A stretch of 64,000 nucleotides of DNA from Xanthocytophaga flava (GCA_030068525.1 JASJOS010000016.1:124001-188000); one strand, 5' to 3'. Shown: positions 26,790 to 36,045, counted from the first letter of the stretch. The notes: generated from the sequence alone by a model not told the origin. Translations and numbers: made by a program.

Positions 26790-27032
26790 ATGACTATCAC
26801 TACAACGCAAAATGACATTTTAATTTTTCGGACCAATATCCGAAACAAAAAAGATCTGCTGACAATAACGCCTGTCCTGAATGCTGATACCCGAATCCTT
26901 CATTGGAATATAGCTCAGGATGATACAGACAGGGTATTACGTGTGAAATCCAATTCGTCTGTGTTGTACCCGCAGGACATTATCTTTTTACTAAGAGAGG
27001 CTGGCTTCTTCTGTGAAGAGTTGCCAGACTAA
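26790..27032 (+). CDS. Small ferredoxin-fold (HMA-like) protein without CxxC
   Basis: An 80-residue protein resembling a recurrent Bacteroidota family with a heavy-metal-associated-like ferredoxin fold. The pattern is ILIFRTNIRNKKDL, then a central ILHWNIAQDDTDRVLRV and a terminal REAGFFCEELPD. The CxxC metal site of true HMA domains is absent; only one Cys remains. Start assigned at 26790; an ATG twelve codons upstream is possible. It precedes the MFS gene by 20 bp and is likely co-transcribed. Function unknown. Metal binding should not be assumed. Confidence 0.65.
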   Translation: MTITTTQNDILIFRTNIRNKKDLLTITPVLNADTRILHWNIAQDDTDRVLRVKSNSSVLYPQDIIFLLREAGFFCEELPD

Positions 27033-27052
27033 CAACTTAACTACACCTGTTC

Positions 27053-28318
27053 ATGGAAAATAAAGCTACATCTAAGGAAAAAAAATTTACAAGCTATCAG
27101 ATATTTATTATCGCCATACTAGCTATTCTTCAGTTTTCAATCATTTTGGATTTTATGGTACTGTCACCTTTGGGTGCACAGTTAATGAAAGAGCTTACTA
27201 TTTCAACCAAACAATTCGGATGGGTTGTTTCTGCCTATGCATTTAGTGCAGGTGCATCCGGATTACTGGCTGCAGGATTTGCAGATAAGTTTGACCGTAA
27301 AAAATTACTCTTGTTCTTTTACGCCGGTTTTATTATCGGAACGCTATTTTGTGGGATGGCGCCTGATTATCAATCTCTGTTGGCTGCTAGGGTAGTTACA
27401 GGTATATTTGGTGGTGTAATAGGATCTATCGGGTTTGCTATTATTACAGACCTTTTTCCAATGGAAGTAAGAGGGCAGGTAATGGGATTTGTACAAATGG
27501 CATTTGCGTCCAGTCAGATTCTTGGTATTCCAGTAGGTTTATATCTGGCCAATCATCTGGGGTGGCATTCTCCATTTCTGATGATTGTAGGAATAAGCAT
27601 ATTGATATGGATTGCTGTATTTATATATATGCAACCTATAGATGCTCATTTAAGAATTCGGTCAGACAAGAATCCATTTCTGCATCTGGTCCATACAGTC
27701 TCACAACCTGAGTATTTGAAAGCATTTGCTTCTACAGCTCTTTTAGCAACAGGCGGATTTATGCTTATGCCATTTGGAAGCGCATTTAGTGTTCATAACC
27801 TTGGATTGTCACTGGATGACCTGCCTATGATTTATATGGTTACAGGTGTTTGTGCTATGATCGCTGGACCTGTTGTTGGAAAAGTTAGCGATAAAATTGG
27901 TAAGTATAGAATGTTTTGTATCGGTTCGGCCATCAGTAGTGTGATGATATTTATTTATTGTCATTTGGGAATTACTCCTTTATGGACAGTTATTCCGATC
28001 AATGTTATTCTCTTTGTTGGAATTTCTTCCCGTATGATTTCTTCTTCTGCTTTGGTGAGTGCAGTACCCTTACCTCAGGATAGAGGTGCTTTTATGGGAG
28101 TCAACTCTTCTATACAGCAGATCTCAGGAGGAATAGCCTCTGCCGTGGCAGGTTTGATTGTAGTTCAAAAATCGAAGGATGCTCCTCTTGAACACTATGA
28201 TATTCTAAGCTATGTGGTGATCGGTTCTATTCTGGTTACAGTAGCAATGATGTATATGATTCACCTGTATGTTACCCAAAAAGTAGTAACTACTCAGGTG
28301 CCAAAACCTGCTCTGTAG
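27053..28318 (+). CDS. MFS transporter, drug/metabolite efflux type
   Basis: A 421-residue major facilitator with 12 predicted membrane helices. The loop 2-3 motif GFADKFDRKKLL matches the MFS signature GxxxDRxGRR loosely, and LDFMVLSPLG in helix 1 and VTGIFGGVIGSIGFAIITD (motif of the DHA1 drug:H+ antiporters) are seen. The second half starts near residue 222. It is the third gene after the TetR regulator and 20 bp after the HMA-like gene, so an efflux role under TetR control is inferred. Substrate cannot be read from the sequence. Confidence 0.88.
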   Translation: MENKATSKEKKFTSYQIFIIAILAILQFSIILDFMVLSPLGAQLMKELTISTKQFGWVVSAYAFSAGASGLLAAGFADKFDRKKLLLFFYAGFIIGTLFCGMAPDYQSLLAARVVTGIFGGVIGSIGFAIITDLFPMEVRGQVMGFVQMAFASSQILGIPVGLYLANHLGWHSPFLMIVGISILIWIAVFIYMQPIDAHLRIRSDKNPFLHLVHTVSQPEYLKAFASTALLATGGFMLMPFGSAFSVHNLGLSLDDLPMIYMVTGVCAMIAGPVVGKVSDKIGKYRMFCIGSAISSVMIFIYCHLGITPLWTVIPINVILFVGISSRMISSSALVSAVPLPQDRGAFMGVNSSIQQISGGIASAVAGLIVVQKSKDAPLEHYDILSYVVIGSILVTVAMMYMIHLYVTQKVVTTQVPKPAL

Positions 28319-28339
28319 TATATTTCTGGATTCTTTCGA

Positions 28340-28391
28340 CCTCTCTGTCTTTTCTGCTAATACTTAGTAGCAAGGACAGAGAGGCTTTTTT
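28340..28391 (+). terminator. Intrinsic terminator after MFS gene
   Basis: CCTCTCTGTC and GACAGAGAGG form a perfect 10-bp stem across a 25-nt loop, followed by CTTTTTTATT. Strong rho-independent terminator. Confidence 0.85.
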
Positions 28392-28473
28392 ATTAGAAAG
28401 TCCTTTGGTGGGAAAGTAACTGCCTTTAAAAAAGGTTATACCTACTATATGTGAATTTATGCATGTCGTATTG

Positions 28474-28481
28474 TATCTTTG
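28474..28481 (+). promoter_or_regulatory. Bacteroidota -7 promoter element (small lipoprotein gene)
   Basis: TATCTTTG, a perfect match to TAnnTTTG, lies 60 bp before the ATG at 28541 and just after the MFS terminator. Confidence 0.55.
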
Positions 28482-28540
28482 AGGCCTTGAAGTTGTCTAA
28501 AATATTTTAAATTATTTAATTCTATATTCTAACCCGGAAT

Positions 28541-29011
28541 ATGCTTAGCAAAAACATTTTTTCCAAAATTACCTTATTACTACTCTTAAGTGTACTCTTA
28601 TTAAATTGTTCGAAAGATGAAGAGCCTTGTGTGACTTCACCTCCCGCATTAGTATTTGCGTTGTTGGATAGTACTAATCAATCTATTATTACAGCAGATA
28701 ATCGTGGCTCTCTTAAGATCTCATACACAAATAAAGGTGGCTCCAAGGCCTATATTTCTGATGTAACTACTGGGAAGCCTACTAATTCGCAACTATTTTA
28801 TGGCAGTAGTTATTTGGTTATAGCAACTGCCAGAGGAGAAAGTATTTCCTCATTCGATCTGGAAATTTCTGGAAAAGTAATAGGCACTCTTTCACTTGAT
28901 ACTTATCAGAGTAGCAATAATTGCGGGAGCTGGGTATATGCTTCTGCTTTACGGTTTAATAATACGCCTGTTACTCTCACAGATGGTGTCTACATGATCA
29001 AAGTTAACTGA
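28541..29011 (+). CDS. Small secreted lipoprotein, unknown function
   Basis: A 156-residue predicted lipoprotein: signal peptide of about 22 residues ending in the lipobox VLLLNC, then SKDEEPC. The body looks like an immunoglobulin-like beta-sandwich, with two further Cys (in EEPC and SNNCGSW) that could form a disulfide. No recognisable domain or enzyme motif. It stands alone between a terminator-plus-promoter and the SBF-like transporter gene, 112 bp downstream. Confidence 0.7.
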   Translation: MLSKNIFSKITLLLLLSVLLLNCSKDEEPCVTSPPALVFALLDSTNQSIITADNRGSLKISYTNKGGSKAYISDVTTGKPTNSQLFYGSSYLVIATARGESISSFDLEISGKVIGTLSLDTYQSSNNCGSWVYASALRFNNTPVTLTDGVYMIKVN

Positions 29012-29123
29012 TTGGTCAGTAACTTATTTTACTATTAATTAAAGTGTTGTTTTATACCTAGGGAACAAATAACATAATTGGAGGAGTTACACTAGTAATT
29101 CTTTGATTACAAATTTGTTCTCT

Positions 29124-30155
29124 ATGAGTAATTCCCCTACAGGCTTTCAGAAAATAGCAGCTATTCTGCAAAAAGCTGGATTAGACGGTTTTCTGCTTGC
29201 ACTTCTGTCAATGATTGGCTTGGCTTATCTATTTCCTTATCCAGGCACAAAAGATAGTCCATTTCATATGGATGAGATAGCCAACTATGGTGTGTCATTG
29301 ATTTTTTTCTTTTATGGATTACGCCTAAGCCCGGAGAAGTTAAAAGCAGGATTGAGCAACTGGCGATTACATACACTGATACACTTTACTACCTTTATCC
29401 TTTTCCCTTGCCTGATTCTGTGTTTGCAAGGCTTGTTTAAAGCCCAACATGGAGAGGTATTATGGTTGGCTGTATTTTATCTGGCTACTCTTCCTTCTAC
29501 AGTTTCTTCTTCTGTAGTTATGGTGTCGATCGCTGGAGGTAATATGCCGGCAGCAATTTTCAATGCCAGCATTTCAAGCTTACTGGGTGTTTTTATTACT
29601 CCTTTGTGGATGAGTTCCTTTCTGAACGCCAATTCTGGAGATTATCACCTGGGTGATGTAATTGCCAAACTGGCCTTGCAAGTATTGCTGCCTGTTGTAT
29701 TAGGTGTATTGTTACATTCCCGATGGGGAGAGTTTGCTGAGAAGAATAAACAAAAGCTTCGGATGATGGATCAAACCATTATTCTGATGATTGTCTATAC
29801 TTCGTTTTGCGAATCTTTTTCTGAAGGTATCTTCCGTAGTTATACGTTGATAGATATTTTTCTGTTGGGAGTAGGTATGCTGGCTTTATTTTTCCTGGTA
29901 TTTTCTGTGGTACATCTGATTAGTAAGTTATTGAAATTTTCACAAGAAGATCGTATCACTGCTTTATTTTGTGGCTCGAAGAAATCACTGGTACATGGTA
30001 CCGTTATGTCTAAAGTATTATTTCCGGATGTAGCAATGGCTGGAATTATGCTGTTGCCATTGATGCTTTACCATGCCTTACAATTGTTGGTAGCAAGTAT
30101 TACGGCACAGTCAATTGCCAGAAGTGAGCAGGAAAAAAAGAAGAATACTGTTTGA
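29124..30155 (+). CDS. Bile acid:sodium symporter-like (SBF-like) transporter
   Basis: A 343-residue polytopic membrane protein with about ten hydrophobic segments, belonging to the SBF-like subgroup of the bile acid:Na+ symporter superfamily. Diagnostic segments are the N-terminal GLDGFLLALLSMIGLAYLFP, the crossing region TLPSTVSSSVVMVSIAGGN and CGSKKSLVHGTVMSKVLF near the C-terminus. Substrate in bacteria is generally unknown and bile acids should not be assumed; small organic anions are likely. The ATG at 29124 is preferred over a TTG seven codons upstream. It converges on the histidine kinase gene 132 bp away. Confidence 0.85.
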   Translation: MSNSPTGFQKIAAILQKAGLDGFLLALLSMIGLAYLFPYPGTKDSPFHMDEIANYGVSLIFFFYGLRLSPEKLKAGLSNWRLHTLIHFTTFILFPCLILCLQGLFKAQHGEVLWLAVFYLATLPSTVSSSVVMVSIAGGNMPAAIFNASISSLLGVFITPLWMSSFLNANSGDYHLGDVIAKLALQVLLPVVLGVLLHSRWGEFAEKNKQKLRMMDQTIILMIVYTSFCESFSEGIFRSYTLIDIFLLGVGMLALFFLVFSVVHLISKLLKFSQEDRITALFCGSKKSLVHGTVMSKVLFPDVAMAGIMLLPLMLYHALQLLVASITAQSIARSEQEKKKNTV

Positions 30156-30287
30156 GTTATCACCTGCCAATATCTTATGGCAGATTTACCAATTTTACTC
30201 TGCGAGAAGATTTGATCAGAATTTTGATGAATCCTCAAAACAATCGGAATTCCGAATCTCTTTTGAGTGACTATGATTTCAGTTAAA

Positions 30288-32360
30288 TCAGCAAATACTG
30301 GCTTCATGTATTTTGCTTCTCTCTCGTGGGAAAGTAAACGTGAAGATACTACCTTCTCCTGGTATACTTTCAATATGTAGATGCCCATTATTTAATGCCA
30401 GGAATTCCAGACAAAGATGTATTCCAAGTCCTGTACCTTTCTCACCTGATGTGCCCACTGTAGAGTAAAAGCTTGTGGGAGTTAATATCTTTTTTCTGAC
30501 CTCTTCATCTATGCCCTGTCCTGTATCATGAACAGATACAGAAATATGACTTCCCTTCAAGATTGCACGAATACAGATTGTATCATTTTCTTTACAGAAC
30601 TTGATTGCATTACTAACCAGATTACGTAGAATAGTTTCAATCATATCAGGGTCTGCATACCCTTTCAAGGAAGGTTCTATCTGCGTCGTAATGCTGATTT
30701 TTTTCTGGTTAGCCTGGAGTTCTAGTATTTCGGTGCTTCTGAAAATTACTTCCGCTAAATCAAATGTTTTAGGATTTACCTGGAAGCCTTCAAGCTGGCT
30801 TTTAGACCACAGCAACAATTTATCCAATAGCTCGGAAGACTTATGTACCTGAGCTCCCAGCTTCTGAACAACAATCTGCATCTCCTGAGCATCAAGTAAT
30901 TCTTCTTCGAATAGAGTAATTGTACCTTCAATAGATCGGAATGGAGCCCGTAAATCATGCGCAATAATACTAAATAGTTTATTGAGGGCTGCATTTGCTT
31001 TTGTAAGGTCTTCTCTCTGAATAGAAATCTGATCATTTTGGGACCTGATTTCTTCATTTTGCGCTTCTATCTCCTGTTGTTGTAGAGCCATCGTCTGATT
31101 CATCCTTTTCTGGCGCTTGTATGTAATCCGATAGAAAACCGTAGTCGCAATAAAAATTAGTAGTAGCCCAAGAATAAACCTACGCCTTGTCTTATTACGA
31201 TCAAATTCTTCTTCCTTGAGTTTTTTATCTTTTAGTAGAGATTGATTAATAAGGTCTTTCTTTTCCAGTTGATAGTTGTATTGTAATTTTTCAATCTGAA
31301 GTGCTTGCTGAACATTATTCAAACTGTCATTCAAGGAGATATATAAATCCTGGAAGTGTACTCCTTGTTTATAGTTTTCCTGTAATGTAAATATGTGAGC
31401 TAATTGTTTGTAACATTTTACCTGCCATCGGCTGGATTTTGTTTTTTTTGTAAATGCCAATGCCTTAAAAGCTTGATCTAAAGCATTTTGGAGCTGATTA
31501 CTGGCAAGAGAAATTTCGCTTCGATAATAGTATATCTGAGTAAGTATGGAATTACTATGATTTTGCTCTGCTATTACCAATGCTTTAGTAAGGTAGTTAG
31601 TTGCCTTTGTATATTCTTGTTGACGGATATATACGTTGCCAATACTTGTTTGCGTCCCTGCTATCAGCCAGGAGAGTTTCAGTTGCTGAGCTATTTCCAG
31701 CGACTGTTCATACATTTTCAAAGCTCGCTCGTATTGTTTCTGCTCAAGATAGATATCTCCAAGATTAGATAAGGCTATAGATGTTCCTTCGGGACCATCT
31801 GATAATGGTTTCCATATGTTAATAGCTTTAAATAGATTTTTTTGAGCTTTATCCCATTCTTTCAGGTCTATGTATACACTACCGATGTTATTAAAACAAG
31901 CACCTACAAAGAATGACTCATGTATTTTTTCATACAATGGAATGGCTTTTAGATAATATTCAATTGCTTGCACACTTTTACCCTTATGTGCATGGGAAAT
32001 TCCGAGATGTCTGTAGGCAGAGGCTTCTCCTAAAGTATATTTTAGTTTTAATGATAAGCTTAATTCTTTCTGAGCAATTATTCTGGCTTGTTCATGGTCA
32101 GAATAACGGTATTCATTAAATAGTAGCCGAAGCACCTCTACTTTGTTGGTATCTTCTGGCATAGTTTTCAACATGGCCTGCAAGCTATCTGTGAGATGCT
32201 TGTTTTGTGCATAACCAGATATAGTGGATAAGAAGAGAGTAAACAGAATAACGCAAGTGAATCGTATACGACTGGCTATAATCCCTACTACTGACCCATA
32301 TTGTAAGGTATAAGTTTTATATAAGGTGTATCCTTTAGAGATCATTTCATTTTTCAACAA
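30288..32360 (-). CDS. TPR-containing sensor histidine kinase
   Basis: A 690-residue membrane-bound kinase. A signal/anchor segment (about 33-51) precedes a periplasmic array of tetratricopeptide repeats (about 75-345), a coiled-coil, a transmembrane helix (about 394-411), a second coiled-coil and the kinase core. The phospho-acceptor is His468 in FSIIAHDLRAPFRSI; the ATP-binding N box has Asn584 in RNLVSNAIKF, followed by HDTGQGI and GEKGTGLGIHL. It lacks a receiver or DNA-binding domain, and no response regulator gene is adjacent, so its partner is unlinked. The start is uncertain: Met6 (32345) or a later Met would also keep the signal segment. Confidence 0.9.
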   Translation of the reverse strand: MLKNEMISKGYTLYKTYTLQYGSVVGIIASRIRFTCVILFTLFLSTISGYAQNKHLTDSLQAMLKTMPEDTNKVEVLRLLFNEYRYSDHEQARIIAQKELSLSLKLKYTLGEASAYRHLGISHAHKGKSVQAIEYYLKAIPLYEKIHESFFVGACFNNIGSVYIDLKEWDKAQKNLFKAINIWKPLSDGPEGTSIALSNLGDIYLEQKQYERALKMYEQSLEIAQQLKLSWLIAGTQTSIGNVYIRQQEYTKATNYLTKALVIAEQNHSNSILTQIYYYRSEISLASNQLQNALDQAFKALAFTKKTKSSRWQVKCYKQLAHIFTLQENYKQGVHFQDLYISLNDSLNNVQQALQIEKLQYNYQLEKKDLINQSLLKDKKLKEEEFDRNKTRRRFILGLLLIFIATTVFYRITYKRQKRMNQTMALQQQEIEAQNEEIRSQNDQISIQREDLTKANAALNKLFSIIAHDLRAPFRSIEGTITLFEEELLDAQEMQIVVQKLGAQVHKSSELLDKLLLWSKSQLEGFQVNPKTFDLAEVIFRSTEILELQANQKKISITTQIEPSLKGYADPDMIETILRNLVSNAIKFCKENDTICIRAILKGSHISVSVHDTGQGIDEEVRKKILTPTSFYSTVGTSGEKGTGLGIHLCLEFLALNNGHLHIESIPGEGSIFTFTFPRERSKIHEASIC

Positions 32361-32877
32361 TGCTGTATTTCCTGCTCTATACTTATTTTTAGCTGATTGC
32401 TAATGATAGTTATTGATTGTGAACTTCATTAGTGGTATAACAAAAAAAGATATGTATGTAATAATGCTATATGGAAAAACTTTTTCTTTTGTATCCTATC
32501 TTCAACATTTCAACTTGAAAGATTGTAAGGGTTATCAATGAGTACATTCTAATGACTTATAAGAGAAAACACCAAGATTTTTTTCTATCCATTAAGATAG
32601 CATTCAATATACTTACTACTACAAAAGGAAACGTGTGGTTGGATTTTACAAGAATTGAATGAGTAGAATACCCTTTTTACAGGTACATTTTTATGTGTGT
32701 TTATATAACAAATAAAATCTATCTTTTCATTTTATGCTAGTATAAATCAATGATTTACTGTCATGAGTAAGATTAATGAATATTCTGATAAATTAGTATG
32801 CATGCAGAGAGGTCTATTCTACAGAACAATTTTAGTCTTGGCTTTTCTGCTGTAAATATTTTGGATTATCAGTGAGA
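32361..32877. other. 517-bp AT-rich intergenic region
   Basis: This spacer lies between the NOS gene's 3' end and the kinase gene's 5' end, so it should contain the kinase promoter. It is very AT-rich. I see no ORF, RNA gene or convincing repeat in it. Confidence 0.5.
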
Positions 32878-33999
32878 TCATTGCCATAGACAGGTTTTAG
32901 CGGAAGTAAATGGGATGTTTTCCTGAGTAAGAAAATTTGGTTTACACATAGTATTCTTCCATGTAGCATGAAAGACCTCAGTTGTTGAGCCAGAGATTGG
33001 AGGAACAATCCAATCCCAATCTGCAAATACTTCACGCTGATTTTTGGTTTCCAGACTATTATGTATTATAAACTGATCTGATGCTGTATGGTGATCGACT
33101 ATTTTAACTCCAGCCTGCTGATATGAGTGTAATACTGCGATGTTGAGTTCCACAAGGGCACGATCTTTCCAGAGTGTGTGATTAGCAGATGTATTCAGAC
33201 CCATTTTGTATGCTATAGTAGGTAGAAGATTGTATCGTTGGACATCTCCCAGATTGCGGGCGCCTATCTCCGTTCCCATATACCATCCATTAAAGGGGGC
33301 TGCTGTATATTCAATTCCACCAATTTCCAGCTTCATATTGGATATGACCGGAACAGCATACCAGCGAAGCTGTAAATCTGTGAACCAGTCATAATCAGGA
33401 TGAGATAGTATAACCTCTTTTATTTTTTCTGATGGAATTGTAAACATACGAGCCTCTCTATAAGGTAATTGTATGAGTAGAGGTAAAATGTCGAAATGTG
33501 TACGGGGACTTTGCCAGCCTAATTGTTGACACTTGTTTGTAAATTCATATTGGGCTGGATCTCCGATATATGTATGCGTATCCATTGAATAGTAGCCAGC
33601 ATATCGGACTAACTGGTGGTTGAGGATACGAATACCTTCAGTTTGTGAAGGGTGTTTGGGGGAGAAGATACTGATCACGGAACGAATGTTTCCCTCATTA
33701 GTAGCATAATCAAGATGCTCAAGTAATGCAGTAAAGATATCTTGTTCTGTTTGGAGATGTCTCATATCGCGTACTTTAAGGGATTTCCAGTAAAGTCTGC
33801 CAATACATCTGTTGCTATTCCTCCAGGCTAATTTGGCTCCATAGTCAAGTTCTTCAAATGTATGGATATAGGTTCCAGAGGTGTTTATGTCATCAACCAC
33901 CTGATTGATTCGTGTGGGAAGATCTGCTTCTAAGGCGAGTTCTGTATAGGTCTGAGATAGAAATTTTATCGCTTCTTGTTTCAAGTAATCCGGATTCAT
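32878..33999 (-). CDS. nos: Bacterial nitric oxide synthase oxygenase
   Basis: A 373-residue NOS oxygenase domain that oxidises L-arginine to citrulline and nitric oxide using borrowed reductases. The proximal heme ligand is Cys65 in WRNSNRCIGRLYW. The arginine-binding Glu244 is in PFNGWYMGTEIGARNL, and the pterin/dimer region DWDWIVPPISGSTTEVFH contains Trp330. The protein lacks the N-terminal hook and the C-terminal reductase domain of animal NOS, and its length matches the Bacillus enzymes (about 360). No dedicated reductase is adjacent. It lies downstream of an SRAP-like gene, with a perfect hairpin just before its start. NOS is uncommon in Bacteroidota, so horizontal acquisition is possible; the AT content does not stand out. 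Confidence 0.95.
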   Translation of the reverse strand: MNPDYLKQEAIKFLSQTYTELALEADLPTRINQVVDDINTSGTYIHTFEELDYGAKLAWRNSNRCIGRLYWKSLKVRDMRHLQTEQDIFTALLEHLDYATNEGNIRSVISIFSPKHPSQTEGIRILNHQLVRYAGYYSMDTHTYIGDPAQYEFTNKCQQLGWQSPRTHFDILPLLIQLPYREARMFTIPSEKIKEVILSHPDYDWFTDLQLRWYAVPVISNMKLEIGGIEYTAAPFNGWYMGTEIGARNLGDVQRYNLLPTIAYKMGLNTSANHTLWKDRALVELNIAVLHSYQQAGVKIVDHHTASDQFIIHNSLETKNQREVFADWDWIVPPISGSTTEVFHATWKNTMCKPNFLTQENIPFTSAKTCLWQ

Positions 34000-34004
34000 A
34001 CTTC

Positions 34005-34043
34005 ATCAATGGTATTCTGAATGAAAACCAGAATACCATTGAT
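34005..34043 (-). promoter_or_regulatory. 15-bp perfect stem-loop immediately upstream of nos
   Basis: ATCAATGGTATTCTG (34005-34019) and its exact complement (34029-34043) flank a 9-nt loop, ending five bases before the nos start codon. As RNA it would bury the ribosome-loading region; as DNA it could be an operator. No U-tract lies on the minus-strand side, which argues against a simple terminator for the upstream SRAP gene. Confidence 0.6.
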
Positions 34044-34162
34044 ATGGTTTCGATTCTGGATACAGTTAAATACTGTTTTGATTAACTATCTGGAAATGAG
34101 TTTTAAATAGAGAAAATAAAGTGGGCAGTGAAAGATAGTGGCCTTGTAAATGAATCTATAGC

Positions 34163-34840
34163 TTATTCAAATAAGACGTAGTTGCCAAACTGGTCAGTAG
34201 GCTGCGATGGAAGTGTAACTTCAGGTATATTCATATCTAATTGATTAATCTGACCAGACACTGGGAATAAACGGAGTTGATCGCTGGAATAGGGTTTAAT
34301 AAGAGGTAGAATTTCAGGTAATGTAGTGTTTGTTTGCAACCAGGTTTTTTCCTGTTCAAGAGGAAGCATAAGTGGCATTTTAGTAGCGATAGGTGCAATC
34401 AGTTCATTAGCATCTGTGGTGATCATAGCACATGAGATCTGGTTATTATTGTGTGATTCATATTGCCATACACCTGCAAACGCAAACGGCATATTCCACT
34501 TAAGTGTAATACGGTAAGGAATGCGACTTTTATAGGAGACCTTCTTCCAGAGATAAAAGCCGTCTGCAAGGATGATACAACGTTGGGTGAGGAATTGGGT
34601 TGTTTGGGGTGTTGTCTTTTGAGTATCCTGTTTGATAAACACTTTATGAATTGGTGTTTTTCTGTTCTCTGAAATACCCCATACCGCTTTTGTCAACTGT
34701 TTAGGCTGCAGATCAGTAATAACAGATATAGTATTTCCAGGAGAAATATTGTATTGAGGTTCTATGGTTCCTGGGACCTTTATCTCAAAACGACGTATAA
34801 TTTTTTCTTTTGGAAGACTAAAGGAATAACGATCGTACAT
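34163..34840 (-). CDS. SRAP/YedK (HMCES) family protein lacking catalytic residues
   Basis: A 225-residue homologue of the SOS-response-associated peptidase fold (YedK/HMCES), which normally crosslinks abasic sites in single-stranded DNA through Cys2. Family landmarks are clear: RYSFSLPKEKI near the N-terminus, YNISPGNTI, ILADGFYLWK, PFAFAGVW and the CAMITTDANELI block. Yet the catalytic residues are changed: Cys2-Gly3 is Tyr2-Asp3, the Glu of GFYEWK is Leu97, the His of IHxRMP is Ala152, and the NARxET segment is unrecognisable around residue 68. The frame is intact, so this is a maintained paralogue, not debris. An in-frame Met nine codons upstream would not restore the N-terminal Cys. Possibly a DNA-binding or regulatory derivative. 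Confidence 0.85.
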   Translation of the reverse strand: MYDRYSFSLPKEKIIRRFEIKVPGTIEPQYNISPGNTISVITDLQPKQLTKAVWGISENRKTPIHKVFIKQDTQKTTPQTTQFLTQRCIILADGFYLWKKVSYKSRIPYRITLKWNMPFAFAGVWQYESHNNNQISCAMITTDANELIAPIATKMPLMLPLEQEKTWLQTNTTLPEILPLIKPYSSDQLRLFPVSGQINQLDMNIPEVTLPSQPTDQFGNYVLFE

Positions 34841-35472
34841 AAACTCACAAAATATTCGATATAACACGACTCAACAAAGCTATAAAAATACAGAAAATAT
34901 GAATACCTCATTGAGATAACAGCTCTACTACTAGTAATAACTTTATAAACGAAATAGTTTATTCTATCTGGACTTTTATGGTAAGAGTCGTTTGGTCTGT
35001 TGACTTAAAGTTATCGTCTGTAAGAATAAGTGTAGGTACATATACTTGGATTTTTTCAATAAATGTAAGTTTTTCTAAACAACTATGGATTTTATTAGAA
35101 GCTTATTCGCATGAAGGAATACGGTTTTACTAATGAGAATTTATCTTTTTTACTGAGATATAAAAAGGGTTTATTTGTAATATGTTGATATTTAAGTTTT
35201 TATGGTTTTGTTTTTATAGTATAGTATAACAAAAGCTACTTGCTGGAAAATAGGTTTCATACGAAAAAATACGAGTTTTATCGGAAGAATCGCTAGGTTA
35301 ATAGACATTAGATATAAGGGAAACAGGATTTTTATATTGATTGTTAGAAGTTTAGGTGATTATAATGCACTAGTAACCAGCCTCTCACTTAAGGATAAAC
35401 TACAACTTCTTACAATTTGTGAGATATTTGTATACAGGAATAGACATGAGTGAATCATATTATATTTTAACT
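34841..35472. other. 632-bp AT-rich intergenic region
   Basis: Divergent spacer between the SRAP-like gene and the DUF4468-like gene. It is rich in A/T homopolymer runs. I see no RNA gene, repeat or supported short ORF. Confidence 0.5.
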
Positions 35473-36045
35473 ATGAAAAAACTAGTACTGACAATTGGTA
35501 TTGCTTTAATTAGCTGTGTAATAAGCATTGCTCAACATGCTGAGTTAATGATGTTTTCAGGAGAGATAAAAGTAGAGAAACTGGAAAAAGATGAAGTCTA
35601 TAAGAAATTATCTTCCTGGCAGCAAGAATATATGCCTAAAGAAACTATAGTTGAATCAGATCGAGGAGCAGGAGAGATCAAGGGAACATCTTATCTGATC
35701 TATAACAGTAATGTGCATGCAGCAAGTGAAGTTACAAAAGGTTTTATCTTGTTTGATTTTAAGTTTGTTGCTGTAGAAGATGGTTTTCGCTATCAGATAA
35801 CAAACTTCAGACACGAAGGAAAGATTCGATTCCATACTATTCTGATGACACCTAGTTTTCCCTACAAGATCAATGCAGTAGAAAAGCCTTGGTATGACCT
35901 GGTTTGGAAAGATATAAGAACACAGATAACTCAACAGACACCTAAAATGGTAGCCTCAGTAAAAGATGTTATAGAAAAAGCAGCTTTGTTAGCTAAGAAT
36001 GAAAGTGAAGAAAAAGATACGCTTTTATCTCAGATTGGTAATTGA
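35473..36045 (+). CDS. Secreted DUF4468-like (TBP-fold) protein
   Basis: A 190-residue secreted protein. The ATG at 35473 begins a clean signal peptide (KKLVLTIGIALISCVISIAQ). The mature part resembles the DUF4468 family, with a TBP-like alpha/beta fold: FSGEIKVEKLEKDEVYKKLSSWQQEY followed by a beta-rich block that includes ILFDFKFVAVEDGFRYQITNFRHEG (written here in parts: ILFDFKFVAVEDG and RYQITNFRHEG). The C-terminus is a charged helix. Function of the family is unknown. Single-gene unit with a strong terminator. Confidence 0.6.
   Translation: MKKLVLTIGIALISCVISIAQHAELMMFSGEIKVEKLEKDEVYKKLSSWQQEYMPKETIVESDRGAGEIKGTSYLIYNSNVHAASEVTKGFILFDFKFVAVEDGFRYQITNFRHEGKIRFHTILMTPSFPYKINAVEKPWYDLVWKDIRTQITQQTPKMVASVKDVIEKAALLAKNESEEKDTLLSQIGN

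Noticed and set aside
30068-30388. 106-codon minus-strand ORF at the end of the SBF-like and kinase genes
   Set aside because: It overlaps real coding sequence of both convergent genes on another frame and has no domain.
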